Assembly (NCBI GenBank): GCA_020025675.1
Contig: JAHHRS010000042.1
Coordinates: 1-17,953 of the forward strand
Reading direction: 5' to 3'
Source of the DNA: Oscillospiraceae bacterium
GTDB taxonomy: Bacteria > Bacillota > Clostridia > Oscillospirales > Oscillospiraceae
Length of the DNA: 17,953 nt
The stretch's first letter is position 1; each line of letters starts with the position of its first letter. This document shows positions 16,158 through 17,953 of this stretch, piece after piece. The notes under the pieces are model-generated. The model saw only the letters and a list, made by a program, of their open reading frames with translations, made no database searches and was not told where the DNA came from. The translations under genes and the position numbers were made by a program.

Positions 16158-16186
16158 AAAACATATTCTGAAAGGGAGTGTGTGTT

Positions 16187-16753
16187 ATGCATGTAATGAA
16201 GTTTGACCCTAAGATTAAAGCTTTGGTTGTTGAAGTTATGCAGAAATCCCGCTGTCAGCAGTGCACCCCCGAAACTCTGTGCAAAATTCATAAGATTATA
16301 GAAACACAGTATTATTACTACTGGTGCATGGATATGAAGAAAGAAGAGTATGCTGCGGACCTGTTTACAAGCGACTTTGTTTATAACTGCTTTGGAGAGC
16401 AAGACATAAGCGGAAAGGATCAGGCTTTGCGATCGAAGTTTGTAAACCGTAACATGTGTACCATGCACATGAGTCATCAGCCTCTTGTATGGCTCATTGA
16501 CGATAACACCGCCCGTGGTATATTCCTCTATGAAGATCACCACACATATAAAGATTCTGATAACTATACCGTACAGAATTACTCTGTATACTGTGATGAC
16601 TTTCGTCTCTGCGATGACGGGCTTTGGCGTATAAGCCAGATGAGAATAGGTTACCGCAAAATGGACGGTCAATTTAAGGAAACCAATCCTCCTGATGGTT
16701 GGATGCCTAAACATATTGACACTTGGACTCCTGCTCAGGAGATGAAAAAATAA
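16187..16753 (+). CDS. NTF2/SnoaL-like fold protein, possible dehydratase-type enzyme
   Basis: The ATG at 16187 has GGGAG 8 nt upstream and gives 188 residues; an in-frame GTG at 16178 falls on that site and is unlikely. The segment from about residue 34 to 157 fits a SnoaL-like cone fold: helix with YYYYWCMD, AADLFTSDFVYNCFG, TMHMSHQPLVWLID, GIFLYEDHHTY and LWRISQMRIGYRK. Tyr44, Asp49 and His94 stand at positions resembling the catalytic Tyr, Asp and His of scytalone dehydratase and bile-acid 7-alpha-dehydratase BaiE. Eight cysteines are present, four of them by residue 47 (Cys23, 26, 32, 47), an odd N-terminal extension for this fold. Function is unknown; a small-molecule dehydratase or isomerase is inferred. 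It is 29 nt after cysS and ends the cluster. Confidence 0.78.
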   Translation: MHVMKFDPKIKALVVEVMQKSRCQQCTPETLCKIHKIIETQYYYYWCMDMKKEEYAADLFTSDFVYNCFGEQDISGKDQALRSKFVNRNMCTMHMSHQPLVWLIDDNTARGIFLYEDHHTYKDSDNYTVQNYSVYCDDFRLCDDGLWRISQMRIGYRKMDGQFKETNPPDGWMPKHIDTWTPAQEMKK

Positions 16754-16761
16754 GTTTAAAT

Positions 16762-16806
16762 AAATGCCGAGTACAGCTTTTGATTACAGCTGCTTCGGCA
16801 TTTTTT
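16762..16806 (+). terminator. Rho-independent terminator of the rightward cluster
   Basis: AAATGCCGA (16762-16770) pairs with TCGGCATTT (16795-16803), with an inner CAGCT/AGCTG helix and a small internal bulge, followed by a run of T (to 16806). It begins 9 nt after the stop of the SnoaL-like gene, so it should end the long rightward transcript. Confidence 0.88.
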
Positions 16807-16850
16807 ATTGCTTAAATTTTTATAATACTTATAATTTGTTTATTCCGATC

Positions 16851-17136
16851 TTATGTCTACATATAATACATATAAATTAAGTTAACATAATGCGTATTAA
16901 ATATTATCTGTTTAGTATTACAGGTTTGTTATTGTTATGTTAACTATTTTCATTATTATCGTTTACATAATTTATTTATCTTGCTTTCAAATTCTTTACT
17001 TCCACTCTGTTTTAGTCGTTTTATGCGCAGTTATGTAAACTATTTTAATTATTTTAATTCACATAACTATTTTAATTTTTTCCCATTAAATTGTTCATTG
17101 TTATGTAAACTGTTTTAGTTATTTATGTTTACATAA
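16851..17136. repeat. Array of four interspersed dyad repeats, TTATGTAAAC-N16-GTTTACATAA
   Basis: Four units lie at 16851-16890, 16935-16970, 17031-17066 and 17101-17136. The last three are each 36 bp, with 10-bp inverted arms around a 16-bp centre. By hand alignment they agree pairwise at 29-30 of 36 positions, centres included (T-R-TTTT-N-R-TTATT). The last unit has perfect arms; the first has a longer unrelated centre (40 bp in total) and worn arms. Spacers are 44, 60 and 34 bp and differ in sequence. Partial copies of the centre occur at 17007-17025 and 17066-17077. The array sits between two inward-facing terminators, so it is little transcribed. A DNA-binding site array, a small non-autonomous element or a relic of repeats are all possible. 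Confidence 0.75.
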
Positions 17137-17144
17137 GTTATAAA

Positions 17145-17174
17145 AATCCGGGATTATCAAAGTAATCCCGGATT
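17145..17174 (-). terminator. Rho-independent terminator of the DUF1002 gene
   Basis: A perfect 12-bp stem pairs AATCCGGGATTA (17145-17156) with TAATCCCGGATT (17163-17174) around a 6-nt loop. Read on the - strand it is followed by a T-run (ATTTTTA). It lies 15 nt past the stop of the leftward DUF1002 gene. Confidence 0.9.
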
Positions 17175-17188
17175 AGTTTAAGCTATTA

Positions 17189-17953
17189 TCAGCTGAGTCC
17201 TATTATATCACCTATTCTTTGGAAGAAGCTCTTCACAGACTCAACAGCCTTTTTAATTGTCTGTACAAATCCAACAACTGTTGTTTTAGCGTCAGAAACC
17301 TTATTTAGTGTATCCTGAACCTTCTGAACACTGGCTTTCAGCTGGTCTGCATCCAGTCCTTCAAGGGAGCGGCAGAGAGATACAAGCTGATTTAACTGCT
17401 TTTCTGTAAGCTTAACATTATATCTGCCCGCTATTTCCACAACCTGTTCCTTAATTTCTTCATCACTCATGGTTGCTGTTTCATCCAGCATCAGCTTAAG
17501 GTCATTAACAATGCTTGTAGAGTCCATGGAGCCGATTTCTCTTGCAAGATCGCTTGTAATGGTCAGTTCCTGAGTGCTGACAAGCTTTGCTAAATCGTCA
17601 AGTTTTTTACCTGTCATATCCTCGTATGCCTTATATACACCGGTGAGAGCAGCTGTTCCGGAGACTTCAAACGGAGCTGCAACAACAATTTTCGCATCGG
17701 TAATTCCGGCAGTGGCAAGAGCGCTTATGTACATTTCAGCAGTAACCCAGTTTATATTACTGGTAGTAACATCCATACCTGAGCCTTCATCCAGAAGCTC
17801 TACATATACGCAGGATATAGAACGGGTGCCTATTAGATTTTCAGGCACATAGCCTTCAAGATATTCTCTTTCCTCGGCATTTGTTACAGAGAGCTCAATA
17901 ACATCTCCCCGTTTAACCCCAAATGCCTGATATACGGCAGCCACCTGATCTTC
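17189..17953 (-). CDS. DUF1002-family protein, N-terminal part outside the window
   Basis: The frame is open to the right edge (Glu-Asp-Gln-Val-Ala-Ala), so the GTG at 17944 is an internal Val and not the start. About 254 residues are visible. The sequence has the DUF1002 pattern: GDVIELSVTNAEEREYLEG, ISCVYVELL, NINWVTAEMYISALATAGITDAKIVVAAPFEVSGTAALTGVYKAYE, then a helical second half rich in Asp, Glu, Lys and Ser. Members in Firmicutes are typically exported; the signal peptide, if any, is off the window. The final 40 residues contain an amphipathic helix (VQTIKKAVESVKSFFQRIGD). Function is not known. It converges on the rightward cluster and ends at the terminator at 17145. Confidence 0.9.
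   Translation of the reverse strand, partial: EDQVAAVYQAFGVKRGDVIELSVTNAEEREYLEGYVPENLIGTRSISCVYVELLDEGSGMDVTTSNINWVTAEMYISALATAGITDAKIVVAAPFEVSGTAALTGVYKAYEDMTGKKLDDLAKLVSTQELTITSDLAREIGSMDSTSIVNDLKLMLDETATMSDEEIKEQVVEIAGRYNVKLTEKQLNQLVSLCRSLEGLDADQLKASVQKVQDTLNKVSDAKTTVVGFVQTIKKAVESVKSFFQRIGDIIGLS

Noticed and set aside
16154..16714. Reverse-strand 186-codon frame over the SnoaL-like gene
   Set aside because: The sense frame has a strong ribosome binding site, a recognisable fold and a terminator; the antisense translation is a Val/Ile/Tyr-rich shadow.
17031..17066. DnaA boxes or a replication origin in the AT-rich intergenic region
   Set aside because: TTATGTGAA and TTATGTAAAC do not match TTATCCACA, and no dnaA, dnaN or plasmid replication gene is near.
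16935..17136. The 36-bp repeats as an active CRISPR array
   Set aside because: Repeats differ at 6-7 of 36 positions between copies, spacers vary from 34 to 60 bp, and there are no cas genes or leader in the window. Active arrays have nearly identical repeats.

Overview
The window looks like chromosomal DNA from an anaerobic Gram-positive bacterium of the class Clostridia, probably near the Oscillospiraceae/Ruminococcaceae. The clues are AGGAGG-type ribosome binding sites, a Tet/EF-G-like GTPase fused to a YacP/Rae1-type NYN nuclease, YlmH, DUF1385 and DUF1002 proteins, and a recA-recX-rimO-pgsA order. No rRNA, tRNA, CRISPR-Cas locus, transposase or phage gene was seen. The assignment rests on recognised protein families, not on a database search.

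Left edge (1-1276, + strand): the 3' part of a two-domain GNAT acetyltransferase overlaps the start of a small SAM-dependent methyltransferase. A gene-free stretch of about 430 bp follows and ends in a strong bidirectional terminator (1611-1647).

Leftward operon (7298 down to 1711, - strand): a GTPase-NYN fusion, YlmH (S4 RNA-binding), peptidase T, a CBM9-like protein and a small lipoprotein. The first four are overlapping or nearly touching. The first two both belong to families that act on ribosomes, so the 5' half of the operon looks like a translation-surveillance unit.

A divergent control region of about 210 bp (7299-7511) carries an extended -10 promoter facing right, a plausible promoter facing left, and two dyads that could be operators.

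Rightward cluster (7512 to 16753, + strand): an OmpR-type response regulator, its histidine kinase, a DUF1385 membrane protein, prmC, recA, recX, rimO, pgsA, cysS and an NTF2/SnoaL-like protein. All gaps are about 36 nt or less, so long co-transcription is likely, ending at the terminator at 16762-16806. It joins signalling, release-factor methylation, recombination, S12 modification, phospholipid synthesis and tRNA charging.

Right edge: a very AT-rich convergent intergenic region (16754-17188) holds four copies of a roughly 36-bp dyad element, sealed between two inward-facing terminators. Beyond it a DUF1002 gene (- strand) runs off the window. The dyad array and the GTPase-NYN fusion with YlmH are the most interesting items.
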